From Enterovibrio nigricans DSM 22720 (GTDB lineage: Bacteria; Pseudomonadota; Gammaproteobacteria; Enterobacterales; Vibrionaceae), in assembly GCF_900167155.1 (NCBI RefSeq), contig NZ_FUXU01000012.1:18826-82825 (forward strand): a DNA stretch of 64,000 nt, written 5' to 3'. The notes beneath the pieces were generated by a model. That model was not told where the DNA came from, searched no databases, and worked only from the letters and a program-made list of their open reading frames with translations. A program made the translations under genes and the position numbers. Positions 50,114 to 60,364 of the stretch are shown here, one piece after another; position 1 is the first letter of the stretch; the number at the start of each line of letters is the position of its first letter.

Positions 50114-50977
50114 ATGGACGTAAGACAGCTTCCTACTACTGCTGTGCTTTCTGATTTTGTCACTGTCTGCGAGTTGGACGGACTTAAAGTTATTCGCGTT
50201 ATTCACCCAAAAGCCACTGCCGCTGTTTCCCTTTTCGGCGCGCACGTATTGAGTTTTCAGCCTACGGGTAAAGAAGACGCCATTTGGATGAGTGAAAACG
50301 CTGACTTTAGCGGTAACAAAGCCATTCGTGGTGGTATTCCTGTTTGCTGGCCGTGGTTTGGCAAAGCCGCCGAACCATCACACGGCTTTGCGCGCAGCAG
50401 CACTTGGACACTCAAAGAGCATCGAGAAAGTGAAAACGGGGTAATCATCAGCCTGACACTGGAAGACAATGCCGAAACCCGTGAAATATGGCCTCACGCA
50501 TTTCATGCAGAGCTTCTGATAGAAGTGTCCGAAACATTGAAAGTCAGTCTAATTTCGACAAATACTGGCAAATCAGCCATTAACGTCGGCGGAGCACTTC
50601 ATACTTACTTGAATATTGGTGATGTTACCGAGACCACCGTATCGGCTCTCGGCAACGAATATATTGAAGCTGGTGAGCGTAAGCCAAGTTCAGGCACAAC
50701 TGGTTTCGATCAAGAAGTAGATCGTATTTATACGTGCGCTGATGAAACTGTTGTCGTCGAAGACCCAGCGTATCAACGCCGCATGACAGTGACCAATACG
50801 GGCAACAATGCGGTTGTGGTTTGGAACCCATGGGAAGCCTTGTCTATCAGCATGGGCGACATGGCTGACGACAGCTACCAAACTATGGTTTGCGTTGAAT
50901 CGGCCGTATATGACCGCAGTGTGATATTGGAACCGGGTGACAAACATATACTCACTACGTTGCTCGCTTGCCAATAA
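50114..50977 (+). CDS. yeaD: D-hexose-6-phosphate mutarotase YeaD
   Basis: A 287-residue aldose 1-epimerase-fold protein of the YeaD family, interconverting alpha and beta glucose-6-phosphate. Recognised by ATAAVSLFGAHVLSFQPTG, IRGGIPVCWPWFG and VVVWNPW. It sits immediately after gapA, as in E. coli and vibrios, and is transcribed in the same direction. Confidence 0.92.
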   Translation: MDVRQLPTTAVLSDFVTVCELDGLKVIRVIHPKATAAVSLFGAHVLSFQPTGKEDAIWMSENADFSGNKAIRGGIPVCWPWFGKAAEPSHGFARSSTWTLKEHRESENGVIISLTLEDNAETREIWPHAFHAELLIEVSETLKVSLISTNTGKSAINVGGALHTYLNIGDVTETTVSALGNEYIEAGERKPSSGTTGFDQEVDRIYTCADETVVVEDPAYQRRMTVTNTGNNAVVVWNPWEALSISMGDMADDSYQTMVCVESAVYDRSVILEPGDKHILTTLLACQ

Positions 50978-50996
50978 ATAACACCGATCGAATAGC

Positions 50997-51030
50997 AAAA
51001 ACCGACGCCACATTCTGCGTCGGTTTTTTT
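50997..51030 (+). terminator. Rho-independent terminator after yeaD
   Basis: AAAACCGACGC/GCGTCGGTTTT with an 8-base loop and T run. Confidence 0.94.
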
Positions 51031-51330
51031 ATTTCTGAACTCAGCCGTTCTCTTCCCCCTTTCCGCATTCCACAGCAAATTCAGTTGTCTCTGTGAAATT
51101 TACCAGAGAAATCCGCTTCGTCTTTGCGACACCACAGCCACAAGTGCATCAATCGAAAGTTACATCTCGAATGCAAAGCACTATCACAAAAGGGAAAAAG
51201 ATTTAAAAAACAAGTAATTCAGCGACGCAAATTGATCAGTTGCTACTAGTCTTAAAAGAGCGAGGATATGAAAGCAATCGCGTTTATATCCTTTCTCAAT
51301 GGACAACAGCACGATTTAGGGGGCAGGACC
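51031..51330. other. Upstream region of the yeaG-yeaH-ycgB operon
   Basis: No gene seen. A small inverted repeat TCTCTG/CAGAGA lies at about 51086-51107. In E. coli this operon is sigma-S dependent. An extended -10-like TGCTACTAG occurs near 51241-51249 but I cannot confirm it. Confidence 0.35.
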
Positions 51331-53265
51331 ATGAGTATTTTCGACCACTATCGTCAACGCTACGAAGAAGCTAAAGACGAAGAGCTGAGCCTTCAGGAGT
51401 TTCTGGACCTATGCCGCGAAGATCGCAGCGTTTATGCCAATGCCGCAGAGCGATTACTGATGGCAATTGGGGAACCAGAAATGATTGATACAGCGCTCGA
51501 TCCACGACTGAGCCGACTCTTTTCGAATCGCGTCATATCGCGCTACAAAACATTCGAAGACTTTTATGGCATGGAAGAGGCCATAGAGCAAATTGTATCT
51601 TATTTAAAGCACGCAGCCCAAGGGCTGGAAGAACGTAAACAAATTCTATACTTACTCGGTCCCGTGGGGGGCGGTAAGTCTTCACTGGCAGAAAAACTGA
51701 AAAGTTTAATGCAAAAAGTGCCAGTTTATATGCTGACTGCAAACGGTGAACGCAGCCCTGTGAATGATCACCCATTCAGTCTCTTTGATGCATTGGAAGA
51801 CGGTGCGTTGCTAGAGAGCGAATATGGTATTCCTCAGCGTTACTTGCGCTCTATTATGTCACCATGGGCAGCAAAACGTCTTCATGAGTTTGGTGGCGAT
51901 ATCAGTAAATTCAAGGTCGTTAAAGTACGCCCTTCCATTCTCGATCAAGTTGCGGTCGCCAAAACCGAACCTGGTGATGAGAACAACCAAGATATTTCAT
52001 CACTGGTAGGTAAAGTCGACATTCGACAGCTAGAACATTTCTCGCAAGACGACCCAGACGCATACAGCTACTCCGGTGCGCTATGTAAAGCGAATCAGGG
52101 CTTGATGGAATTCGTCGAGATGTTCAAAGCGCCGATTAAAGTACTTCACCCGCTGCTGACTGCGACACAGGAAGGCAACTACAACGGTACCGAAGGGCTT
52201 TCTGCACTGCCATTTGAAGGCATGATCCTCGCGCACTCAAATGAATCAGAGTGGCAGACGTTCCGAAACAACAAGAACAACGAAGCATTCCTCGACCGCG
52301 TATACATCGTCAAAGTTCCGTACTGTCTGCGTGTCTCGGAAGAAATGAAAATATACGACAAACTACTGCAAAGCAGTGAATTGTCTGCAGCGCCTTGTTC
52401 CCCTAGCACCTTAGATATTCTGGCACGCTTCAGTATATTGTCTCGCCTTAAAGAGCCTGAGAACTCTAGTCTCTTCTCGAAAATGCGCGTCTACGATGGG
52501 GAAACGCTAAAAGATACCGATCCGAAAGCCAAGTCTTATCAGGAATACCGCGACTACGCAGGTGTTGATGAGGGTATGAACGGTCTTTCCACCCGATTCG
52601 CGTTCAAGATCCTCTCCCGCGTGTTTAACTTCGATCACTCCGAAGTGGCAGCGAACCCTGTTCACCTCTTCTATGTGCTTGAGCAACAAATCGAGCGTGA
52701 ACAGTTCCCGCAAGACGTGGCTGAAAAATACCTCGAACACCTCAAAGGGTATTTGATTCCTAAATACGTTGAGTTTATCGGTAAAGAGATCCAAACCGCT
52801 TATCTAGAGTCGTATTCTGAATACGGGCAAAACATCTTTGACCGCTACGTCACCTATGCTGACTTCTGGATCCAGGATCAAGAGTACCGTGATCCTGACA
52901 CAGGGCAACTGTTTGACCGCTCTGCGCTCAACAGTGAACTGGAAAAAATCGAGAAGCCTGCGGGTATCAGCAACCCGAAAGATTTCCGAAATGAAATCGT
53001 CAACTTCGTGTTGCGTGCGCGAGCGAACAACGAAGGCAAAAACCCCATGTGGACAAGCTACGAGAAGCTTCGCACTGTTATCGAGAAGAAAATGTTCTCA
53101 AACACTGAAGAACTGCTTCCCGTTATTTCCTTCAACGCAAAGACATCGACCGAAGAGCAGAAAAAGCATGACGACTTTGTCGCCCGCATGATGGAAAAAG
53201 GCTATACCCGCAAACAAGTAAGACTCCTGTCAGAATGGTATCTGCGCGTACGTAAATCGTCGTAA
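51331..53265 (+). CDS. yeaG: PrkA-family serine protein kinase YeaG
   Basis: A 644-residue cytoplasmic PrkA protein, same length as E. coli YeaG. It has an N-terminal AAA+ domain (Walker A GPVGGGKSS) and a C-terminal kinase-like domain. Involved in stationary-phase and nitrogen-starvation responses in E. coli. The start at 51331 follows AGGGGGCAGGA; the longer reading frame upstream has no site. It leads the yeaG-yeaH-ycgB operon, with 39 bases before yeaH. Confidence 0.96.
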   Translation: MSIFDHYRQRYEEAKDEELSLQEFLDLCREDRSVYANAAERLLMAIGEPEMIDTALDPRLSRLFSNRVISRYKTFEDFYGMEEAIEQIVSYLKHAAQGLEERKQILYLLGPVGGGKSSLAEKLKSLMQKVPVYMLTANGERSPVNDHPFSLFDALEDGALLESEYGIPQRYLRSIMSPWAAKRLHEFGGDISKFKVVKVRPSILDQVAVAKTEPGDENNQDISSLVGKVDIRQLEHFSQDDPDAYSYSGALCKANQGLMEFVEMFKAPIKVLHPLLTATQEGNYNGTEGLSALPFEGMILAHSNESEWQTFRNNKNNEAFLDRVYIVKVPYCLRVSEEMKIYDKLLQSSELSAAPCSPSTLDILARFSILSRLKEPENSSLFSKMRVYDGETLKDTDPKAKSYQEYRDYAGVDEGMNGLSTRFAFKILSRVFNFDHSEVAANPVHLFYVLEQQIEREQFPQDVAEKYLEHLKGYLIPKYVEFIGKEIQTAYLESYSEYGQNIFDRYVTYADFWIQDQEYRDPDTGQLFDRSALNSELEKIEKPAGISNPKDFRNEIVNFVLRARANNEGKNPMWTSYEKLRTVIEKKMFSNTEELLPVISFNAKTSTEEQKKHDDFVARMMEKGYTRKQVRLLSEWYLRVRKSS

Positions 53266-53304
53266 ACAGGCAGTCTGAGTAGTTACAAATTATACGGGGG
53301 GCTT

Positions 53305-54568
53305 ATGGCGCATTTTATAGATCGAAGGCTCAACGGAAAGAACAAGAGTACGGTTAACCGTCAGCGTTTCTTACGACGTCACAAACGACAGATAAAAGAG
53401 TCGATTGCAGATGCTGTAAATAAACGCTCAATCACCGATGTGGATAGTGGCGAGAGCTATCCCCTCTCGTGACATCCGCGAGCCAGTATTCCGACAAGGC
53501 AAGGGCGGAGAGCGCGATGCTGTCCACCCTGGTAATGACCAATTTATTCCAGGTGACCGTATTGAACGTCCACCTGGAGGTGCTGGCGGTGGTGCTGGTG
53601 AAGGTCAGGCAAGCCCCGATGGTGAAGGGCAAGACGATTTCGTTTTCCAAATCTCAAAAGATGAGTATTTAGATCTCCTGTTTGAGGATTTGGAACTGCC
53701 TAACCTTCAAAAAAACCAAATGACCAAATTGGTCGAATACAAAACCTTCCGCTCCGGTTTTAAAGCAACGGGTGTTCCCGCTAACATCGCTATCGTGCGA
53801 TCGCTGCAGAATTCACTTGCCCGACGCACAGCCATGTCGGCAGGCAAGCGCCGAAAAGTGCGGGAATTGGAGGCGGAACTAGAAGCGCTGAAAAGTACGG
53901 AACCCGCGCAACCACTAGAAGAAAAGCGTTTACAAGAAGAGATCGATGCACTGAAAGATAAGATCGCCGCTGTGCCTTTTATCGACACCTTTGACTTACG
54001 CTTTAAAAACTACGAAAAACGTCCTCAGCCAAGTAGTCAGGCCGTAATGTTTTGTCTGATGGATGTATCAGGTTCAATGGATCAAGCGACCAAAGACATC
54101 GCTAAACGTTTTTACATCTTGCTGTATCTCTTCCTCACGCGTACCTATAAAAATGTCGAGGTCGTATTTATCCGACACCATACCCAAGCGAAAGAAGTGG
54201 ATGAGCATGAGTTTTTCTACTCGCAGGAAACCGGTGGCACTATTGTCTCCAGTGCACTTCGTTTGATGAACGAGATTGTGAAAGAACGTTATCCATCAAA
54301 CGAATGGAATATCTATGCGGCGCAAGCGTCTGATGGTGATAACTGGGCAGATGACTCACCGGGCTGTAGAGAGTTACTGGAGAGAAACTTACTTCCAGTT
54401 TCACGGTACTACGCATATATAGAAATCACACGTCGTGCACACCAAACGCTCTGGCGCGAATATGAAACGCTAGATGAGAGACATGAGAATTTCGCTATGC
54501 AGAATATTCGCACGGCAGACGACATCTTCCCTGTCTTCCGAGAGTTGTTTAAAAAACAGGTGAGCTAA
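53305..54568 (+). pseudogene. yeaH: yeaH (UPF0229) with a frameshift near codon 52
   Basis: The start at 53305 ([15 protein letters not shown]) reads 55 codons to TGA at 53470-53472. The family's continuation ([14 protein letters not shown], then [16 protein letters not shown]) lies one frame later and runs intact to 54568, ending with the von Willebrand A-like domain ([28 protein letters not shown]). The break falls within 53458-53464, where the frame should read GES followed by two to three residues and then IP. A deletion of two or five bases fits. At 427-residue family length, everything else is preserved. A ribosome moving +1 at CCC-C (53461-53464 region) would also restore frame. Its neighbours yeaG and ycgB are intact. 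Confidence 0.88.
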
Positions 54569-54614
54569 CCACTCACCGTTTCCTACTTTTCGGGCTGGGA
54601 TCCAAGGAGGACTT

Positions 54615-56159
54615 ATGACTGTCGCAGAAAAAAACAGAAAAAAGACCCTCAGTGATGGTCCAGATTGGACATTTGATCTGCTGGATAAATACCACAATGA
54701 AATTAAGCGTGTTGCTGCGCACTATCGACTCGACACGTACGTTAATCAGATTGAGATCATCACTGCCGAACAAATGATGGATGCCTATTCAAGCGTCGGC
54801 ATGCCAATCAATTACAACCACTGGTCGTTTGGCAAAAAATTCATCGAAACAGAGCGCGGATACAAGCATGGTCATATGGGATTGGCCTATGAGATTGTGA
54901 TTAACTCCGACCCCTGTATCGCCTACTTGATGGAAGAGAACACCATCACAATGCAAGCTCTCGTGATGGCACATGCATGTTATGGGCACAACTCTTTCTT
55001 CAAAGGCAATTATCTGTTCCAAACATGGACAGATGCAGGCTCAATCATCGATTACCTATTATTCTCCAAAAAATACATCAGCGAGTGCGAAGAAAAATAT
55101 GGTGTAGATGAAGTCGAAAAGCTTCTCGACTCTTGCCATGCCCTGATGAACTACGGCGTAGATCGCTACAAACGCCCTCAAAAAATATCAATGGCGGAAG
55201 AAAAGGCACGTCAAAAAGCTCGCGAGGATTACCTGCAAACACAGGTGAATGCTCTTTGGCGTACCATTCCCACCAGCGAGAAGAAACGCGAAAAAGAAGT
55301 CGAGCGATTCCCTGCTGAACCGCAAGAGAACATTCTCTATTTCTTTGAAAAACACTCACCATTACTCGAACCGTGGCAACGCGAAATTATCCGCATCGTG
55401 AGAAAAGTGAGTCAGTACTTCTATCCGCAAAAACAAACGCAAGTCATGAACGAAGGCTGGGCAACGTTTTGGCATTACACCATTTTGAACCATTTATATG
55501 ACGAAGGCCTGGTGACAGATCGCTTCATCATGGAGTTTCTACACAGTCATACAAACGTTGTGGCGCAACCGCCCTACAACAGTAAATTCTATAGTGGTAT
55601 CAACCCTTACGCGCTCGGCTTTGCAATGATGCAAGACATTCGCAGGATTTGTGAAGAACCCACGGAAGAAGACAAATATTGGTTCCCTGATATTGCAGGA
55701 AGTGATTGGCTTGAAACGCTTCACTTTGCCATGGCGAATTTCAAAGACGAAAGCTTTATCAGCCAGTTTCTATCGCCAAAAGTGATGAGAGACATGAAAT
55801 TCTTCTCCATCAATGATGACGACAGGCACAACTACATTGAAGTAACCTGCATTCACAATGAAGAAGGCTACCGACAAATTCGAGAAAAGCTGTCTGCGCA
55901 ATACAACCTGAGCAATCATGAACCTAACATTCAAGTGTGGGATGTGGATTTACGCGGAAACCGTTCTTTGACACTGCGTTATGTCCCCCACAACCGAGTT
56001 CCTCTGAATGACTCTTATCAAGAGGTGCTCAAACACGTTCACCGACTTTGGGGATTTGAAGTGGTACTGGAAGAAGAGTTGCCTGATGGTAAAGGTAAAA
56101 TCATTTCGACTTGCCCTAAGCGACCGCAATTTGATCCAGATTTAATCCCAGGCACATAA
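54615..56159 (+). CDS. ycgB: SpoVR family protein YcgB
   Basis: A 514-residue cytoplasmic SpoVR-family protein. Function is not established; in E. coli YcgB belongs with YeaG and YeaH. Recognised by GMPINYNHWSFGKKF, AYEIVINSDPCIAYLMEEN, HACYGHNSFFKGNYLF and NEGWATFWHYTI. A perfect ribosome-binding site AAGGAGG precedes the start. It is the last gene of the operon before a bidirectional terminator. Confidence 0.95.
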   Translation: MTVAEKNRKKTLSDGPDWTFDLLDKYHNEIKRVAAHYRLDTYVNQIEIITAEQMMDAYSSVGMPINYNHWSFGKKFIETERGYKHGHMGLAYEIVINSDPCIAYLMEENTITMQALVMAHACYGHNSFFKGNYLFQTWTDAGSIIDYLLFSKKYISECEEKYGVDEVEKLLDSCHALMNYGVDRYKRPQKISMAEEKARQKAREDYLQTQVNALWRTIPTSEKKREKEVERFPAEPQENILYFFEKHSPLLEPWQREIIRIVRKVSQYFYPQKQTQVMNEGWATFWHYTILNHLYDEGLVTDRFIMEFLHSHTNVVAQPPYNSKFYSGINPYALGFAMMQDIRRICEEPTEEDKYWFPDIAGSDWLETLHFAMANFKDESFISQFLSPKVMRDMKFFSINDDDRHNYIEVTCIHNEEGYRQIREKLSAQYNLSNHEPNIQVWDVDLRGNRSLTLRYVPHNRVPLNDSYQEVLKHVHRLWGFEVVLEEELPDGKGKIISTCPKRPQFDPDLIPGT

Positions 56160-56167
56160 GCTAAAAA

Positions 56168-56196
56168 CAAAAAACCGCCATCTCGGCGGTTTTTTT
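56168..56196. terminator. Bidirectional terminator between ycgB and fadR
   Basis: AAACCGCC/GGCGGTTT stem with A and T runs on the two sides. Confidence 0.93.
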
Positions 56197-56216
56197 ATGC
56201 GTTTACAGTAGTGTGT

Positions 56217-57068
56217 TTACGCTTCTTCTTGTTCCATTAGCTTTGCGATGCTGTCACGGTTAACAAACCACATTGCACCACTCTCACGGCCATACTGTTT
56301 GATGCGCTCAGCAACGTCGCCGTTACGGCCCTCGACGGTAATCGCCAGCAAATCGCGATAGAACTGAAGTGCCAATTCACATGCACGTTTGTCCATGAAA
56401 TAGTAACCGCCCACGCGTGAATAGATCTTACGCATACCGTTCATGGTTAACACGTAAACTTTGTTGCCTGAACGTTGAGCCATGCCTTGGAACAGCATGT
56501 AGTCAAAGTGGTTGAACGCACGGCCACGACAGACGGCTTCACACACATCCATATCTGTCTTACCAAACGTATCAAGGATCTTTTTCACGTCTTTTTGAAT
56601 GGCATCTTTTTCTTCGATGCTTTCAACAAAGCTGGCATAGCTTTCACTTGCTAACAATTCTTCACAACGGCTAATCACTTTTTCAATCAAAGCGGCACAT
56701 TGTTGAGCGTCATTTTTAACCGCGTAACGCATGAAAACACCACTGATGTCAGTACGTGCTGCTAGCAGGTTTTCAAGTACACCCTGTACGTCTTCGCCTT
56801 CTAGCGTAACGAGCGTATCAAGAATACTCAGTCCTGATGTGTTCATGTAGTCATTTACACGGGTTGGCTTCCCGTGCTGAATGGTTAACCATCCATCACG
56901 CGCTAAACGCTGTAGTACTTCTCGCAACGTCGTACGCGTTACTCCGATCAGTTCTGACAATTCACGCTCTGCTGGCAGGATGGAGCCTTGAGGAAAGTGA
57001 TTATTCCAAATGCTCTCGATAATATATTTTTCAGCAAAAGTTGCCGGGCTGTCCGCCTTAATAACCAT
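56217..57068 (-). CDS. fadR: Fatty-acid metabolism regulator FadR (vibrio long form)
   Basis: A 283-residue GntR-family regulator that represses fatty-acid degradation genes and activates unsaturated fatty-acid synthesis genes; acyl-CoA releases it. The winged-helix N-terminus (PAERELSELIGVTRTTLREVLQRLARDGWL) is nearly identical to E. coli (quoted in parts: AERELSELIGVTRTTL). It is about 44 residues longer than E. coli FadR (239), the difference being an insertion in the acyl-CoA-binding domain around residues 130-190, which is known for vibrio FadR. The start at 57068 (MVIKADSPATF) matches E. coli. Divergent from nhaB as usual. Confidence 0.96.
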   Translation of the reverse strand: MVIKADSPATFAEKYIIESIWNNHFPQGSILPAERELSELIGVTRTTLREVLQRLARDGWLTIQHGKPTRVNDYMNTSGLSILDTLVTLEGEDVQGVLENLLAARTDISGVFMRYAVKNDAQQCAALIEKVISRCEELLASESYASFVESIEEKDAIQKDVKKILDTFGKTDMDVCEAVCRGRAFNHFDYMLFQGMAQRSGNKVYVLTMNGMRKIYSRVGGYYFMDKRACELALQFYRDLLAITVEGRNGDVAERIKQYGRESGAMWFVNRDSIAKLMEQEEA

Positions 57069-57728
57069 TGAGTGTTCCAAATTGCTTCTTGTCTTGATTA
57101 ATAACTCATCATACCACTTCTGGTCACATCCTAGAAACCTGTGAGTGATATCGTTTGCGTGGAATTGACGCAGAATTAACGGCGCATGTCACAGATACTC
57201 AATTTGTACGCAAATTGTCATTAATTTTGACGATTTCAATTTGCTATCAACTCATTATTTACAACTGTCTCAATAAGTGAAATGCGAGGTTCTTCAAGAT
57301 GTCCAGAGCGGATTCCTCGCTCATCGTCGAACAAATTCTCTCAATTTTTCAGCTCACGAATTAACCTTGACCAACATCACAGTTTGCAACAGATCTCGCG
57401 CATAGAATAAGCGCGCTTAAATGTTACATATCGTTTCATTTTTAATGTGCTGGAGTGGCATTTTTTCGTAACAAACTCCAGTAATTTAATTAACATGCAT
57501 TGGATTGTTGACTGTTTGAAAAGTCGCTGTATTGTGTGCACCGAATCTGTCTGACCCGTGGACGATCGAAGTGTTAAGCGTCAACTATTGGGCGGTTTCA
57601 CTATGGAAAATTGTTATTTCAACGCATCACGAAATAAGATCACCATTCTTCAGTCCTCGGTAACAGCTTATTTACAACCATTTCAAGCCCCCAAGAATAC
57701 TTGCATTAGAAAAAACAGAGACTAATAC
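57069..57728. other. fadR-nhaB divergent intergenic region
   Basis: No gene seen in 660 bases. A nested inverted repeat occurs: GCAAATTG (57210-57217) with CAATTTGC (57237-57244), inside which GTCA (57217-57220) pairs with TGAC (57228-57231). CTGGTCACATCC near 57120-57131 resembles one half of a FadR site, but the other half is missing. Promoters for both genes must lie here. Confidence 0.4.
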
Positions 57729-59315
57729 ATGGCCATTACGCTAAGGAACGCATTTATCAAGAATTTTCTTGGTAAGGCGCCAGACTGGTACAAAGCCGCG
57801 ATTATCGCGTTTTTAATCATCAACCCGATATTATTTGCTATTGACCCATTTGTTGCGGGTTGGGTACTCGTTGTTGAGTTCATATTCACCTTGGCGATGG
57901 CACTAAAATGCTACCCCCTTCAGCCTGGTGGCTTACTTGCTATCGAAGCAGTCGCCATTGGAATGACAAGCCCTGCAACCGTGAAACACGAGCTGGTTGC
58001 GAACTTCGAAGTGTTACTGCTGCTTATCTTTATGGTTGCTGGTATCTACTTCATGAAACAGCTACTGCTGTTCATCTTTACCAAAATACTGCTGGGTATC
58101 CGTTCTAAAGTTCTGCTTTCCCTTGCATTTTGTTCGATGGCCGCGTTCCTGTCTGCGTTCCTTGACGCATTAACCGTTATCGCCGTTGTCATCAGTGTCG
58201 CAGTGGGCTTCTATGGCATTTACCACCGTGTCGCATCCGGGGCAGACTTTACCTCTTCGCACGATATTAACTCTGATGATTCAGTTCGTGATGATTTGAG
58301 CCGCGACGATTTAGAAAACTACCGTGCATTCCTGCGCAGCCTACTTATGCATGCAGGTGTAGGTACTGCTCTAGGTGGTGTAATGACCATGGTTGGTGAG
58401 CCACAAAACCTGATCATTGCTGAAAAGGCGGGCTGGTACTTTGGCGAATTTATCATTCGAATGCTGCCAGTAACGTTACCCGTTCTAGTTTGTGGTCTTC
58501 TAACGTGTGTACTGGTAGAGAAATTCCGTCTGTTTGATTACGGTACTGAACTCCCTGAAAATGTCCGCCAAATTCTGGTTGAGTACGACCAAGCAGAACG
58601 TGCAAAGCGCACTAACTACGATGTCGCTAAACTGATTATTCAAGCATTGATCGCTGTGTGGCTAATTCTGGCTTTGGCTATGCACTTAGCGGCCGTTGGC
58701 CTCATTGGTCTAACCGTAATCATCTTTGCAACATCTTTCACCGGTGTTATCGATGAGCACCAGATTGGTAAAGCTTTTGAAGAAGCACTGCCATTTACCG
58801 CACTGCTTGCCGTGTTTTTCTCGGTCGTTGCGGTTATCGTTGACCAAGGACTTTTCACGCCCGTTATCGCAGCTGTACTACGACTAGAAGGTAGCGATCA
58901 GTTGACGATGTTCTACATCGCGAACGGCTTACTGTCTATGGTGTCTGATAACGTTTTCGTGGGTACCGTTTACATTAACGAAGTAAAAGCGGCGTTGATG
59001 GAAGGTGTCATCTCTCGTGAACAGTTTGAGCTTTTGGCCGTTGCTATCAACACGGGTACCAATCTGCCTTCAGTTGCTACACCTAATGGCCAGGCAGCAT
59101 TCTTGTTCTTGCTGACCTCTACATTGGCACCATTACTTCGTCTTTCTTACGGCAAAATGGTTTACATGGCACTGCCATATACCGTTGTTCTAGGCCTGAT
59201 CGGCCTAGCCGGTATCGAGTTCATGCTGATTCCAATGACTGAGTGGTTCTACGATGCGGGTTGGATCTCAATCGGCGAAATCGGTTCCGCAGCCGCAGCG
59301 AGCACAGGTCACTAA
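57729..59315 (+). CDS. nhaB: Na+/H+ antiporter NhaB
   Basis: A 528-residue inner-membrane electrogenic Na+/H+ antiporter with about 12 helices. Recognised by [28 protein letters not shown] (parts: [15 protein letters not shown]), [38 protein letters not shown] and [24 protein letters not shown]. Same length as V. cholerae NhaB. It is an intact antiporter, unlike the broken nhaC at 7 kb, and it heads nhaB-dsbB. Confidence 0.96.
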   Translation: MAITLRNAFIKNFLGKAPDWYKAAIIAFLIINPILFAIDPFVAGWVLVVEFIFTLAMALKCYPLQPGGLLAIEAVAIGMTSPATVKHELVANFEVLLLLIFMVAGIYFMKQLLLFIFTKILLGIRSKVLLSLAFCSMAAFLSAFLDALTVIAVVISVAVGFYGIYHRVASGADFTSSHDINSDDSVRDDLSRDDLENYRAFLRSLLMHAGVGTALGGVMTMVGEPQNLIIAEKAGWYFGEFIIRMLPVTLPVLVCGLLTCVLVEKFRLFDYGTELPENVRQILVEYDQAERAKRTNYDVAKLIIQALIAVWLILALAMHLAAVGLIGLTVIIFATSFTGVIDEHQIGKAFEEALPFTALLAVFFSVVAVIVDQGLFTPVIAAVLRLEGSDQLTMFYIANGLLSMVSDNVFVGTVYINEVKAALMEGVISREQFELLAVAINTGTNLPSVATPNGQAAFLFLLTSTLAPLLRLSYGKMVYMALPYTVVLGLIGLAGIEFMLIPMTEWFYDAGWISIGEIGSAAAASTGH

Positions 59316-59350
59316 AAGGTTGATCTTAGATCAAATAAGCCTTTGAATAG

Positions 59351-59388
59351 CGAAGTCCTGTTATAAACAGCAGGGCTTCGTTTTTTTT
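59351..59388 (+). terminator. Rho-independent terminator after nhaB
   Basis: CGAAGTCCTG/CAGGGCTTCG with one T-G pair and a 10-base loop, followed by eight T. It ends 17 bases before the dsbB start, so it may attenuate read-through from nhaB. Confidence 0.85.
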
Positions 59389-59405
59389 AAATGGATTCGC
59401 TATTT

Positions 59406-59945
59406 ATGTTTTCCTTCTTCAATGAAATTTCGCGAGGCCGTGGTGCATGGTTTTTGCTAATGCTGTCAGCGTTAGCGTTTGAAGCGTGCGCCTTATTCTT
59501 CCAGCACATCATGGATTTAGCGCCATGTGTCATGTGTATCTACGAACGCGTTGCCATGTTAGGCGTCGTTGGTGCAGGTCTCTTGGGTATGATTGCCCCT
59601 GCGAACGGATTGATGCGTTGGTTGAGCCTAACGGCTTGGGGCATTTCTGCAGGTTGGGGACTCAAACTGTCCGTTGAGCATGTCGGATACCAATTTCCGG
59701 ATCCAAATGTGCTGTTTGGAGCGACGTGTGACATTTTTGTCTCATTCCCTTCCTGGGCACCTCTGAATGAATGGGTTCCATCCGTTTTTGAAGCCAGTGG
59801 TGACTGCAGCAAGGTTGTCTGGCAATTCTTGACCTTGTCTATGCCTCAATGGCTCGTCGTCATATTTAGCGGCATGCTACTCATGCTGGCTATCGTGGTT
59901 CTATCCCAGTTCATCGGAAAACGAGAACGCCGAATGTTCAGCTAA
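59406..59945 (+). CDS. dsbB: Disulfide bond formation protein DsbB
   Basis: A 179-residue inner-membrane quinone reductase that reoxidises DsbA. Four helices; first redox pair Cys41/Cys44 in PCVMC, second pair in FGATCDIF and GDCSKVVW. The start at 59406 aligns with E. coli (MLRFLN/MFSFFN); an ATG at 59391 would add five residues. Confidence 0.93.
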   Translation: MFSFFNEISRGRGAWFLLMLSALAFEACALFFQHIMDLAPCVMCIYERVAMLGVVGAGLLGMIAPANGLMRWLSLTAWGISAGWGLKLSVEHVGYQFPDPNVLFGATCDIFVSFPSWAPLNEWVPSVFEASGDCSKVVWQFLTLSMPQWLVVIFSGMLLMLAIVVLSQFIGKRERRMFS

Positions 59946-59975
59946 AAAAATCCCAGCTTAGCTGGGATTTTTTTT
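59944..59975. terminator. Bidirectional terminator between dsbB and Nudix gene
   Basis: AATCCCAGC/GCTGGGATT with a 3-base loop, A and T runs on both sides. It overlaps the Nudix 3' end. Confidence 0.93.
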
Positions 59976-60362
59976 GCCTAGCAGTTTGGCAACTAAAGGC
60001 TTATCTGCACCACTGAATATGTAATGAGCCAGTTCATCAGGCTCTACCCATGCCATACTTTGATGGCAGTGCAGCGTCAATTCTCCCGCCAGGATACGAC
60101 ATTTGTAACTTCGTAGGCAGACCGTTTTTGCCGGGTATGAATGACGCGTTTCCAGTTGAAATGCGCCAACCTCAACAACTACCCCAAGCTCCTCCAGAAG
60201 CTCTCTTGCTAATGCATCAGGCTCTGATTCACCCGGCTCTACCTTTCCACCAGGAAACTCCCACAGCCCGGCGCCTTCGTCAGCGTCAAAGCGTTGGGTG
60301 ATTAGTATTTTAGTGCCGTTACAAATCACACCAGCCACAACCAAAATGGCAGAATCTTCCAT
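59958..60362 (-). CDS. Nudix hydrolase, MutT/NudG-like
   Basis: A 134-residue pyrophosphohydrolase. A perfect Nudix box, GGKVEPGESEPDALARELLEEL with GV following, is present at about residues 37-60 (parts: GGKVEPGES, ARELLEELGV). Similar in size and pattern to NudG (CTP/oxidised nucleotide) and MutT; substrate unassigned. It starts two bases after the SEC-C gene, whose end supplies the ribosome-binding site (GGGAAG), so the two are coupled. Confidence 0.85.
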   Translation of the reverse strand: MEDSAILVVAGVICNGTKILITQRFDADEGAGLWEFPGGKVEPGESEPDALARELLEELGVVVEVGAFQLETRHSYPAKTVCLRSYKCRILAGELTLHCHQSMAWVEPDELAHYIFSGADKPLVAKLLGKKNPS

Positions 60363-60364
60363 GC

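Noticed and set aside
57120..57131. FadR operator between fadR and nhaB
   Set aside because: Only one half (CTGGTC) is present; the second half of the palindrome is missing.
59320..59334. TTGATCTTAGATCAA as an FNR site between nhaB and dsbB
   Set aside because: The half-sites are separated by five bases rather than four, and it lies downstream of the nhaB stop with no clear target promoter.
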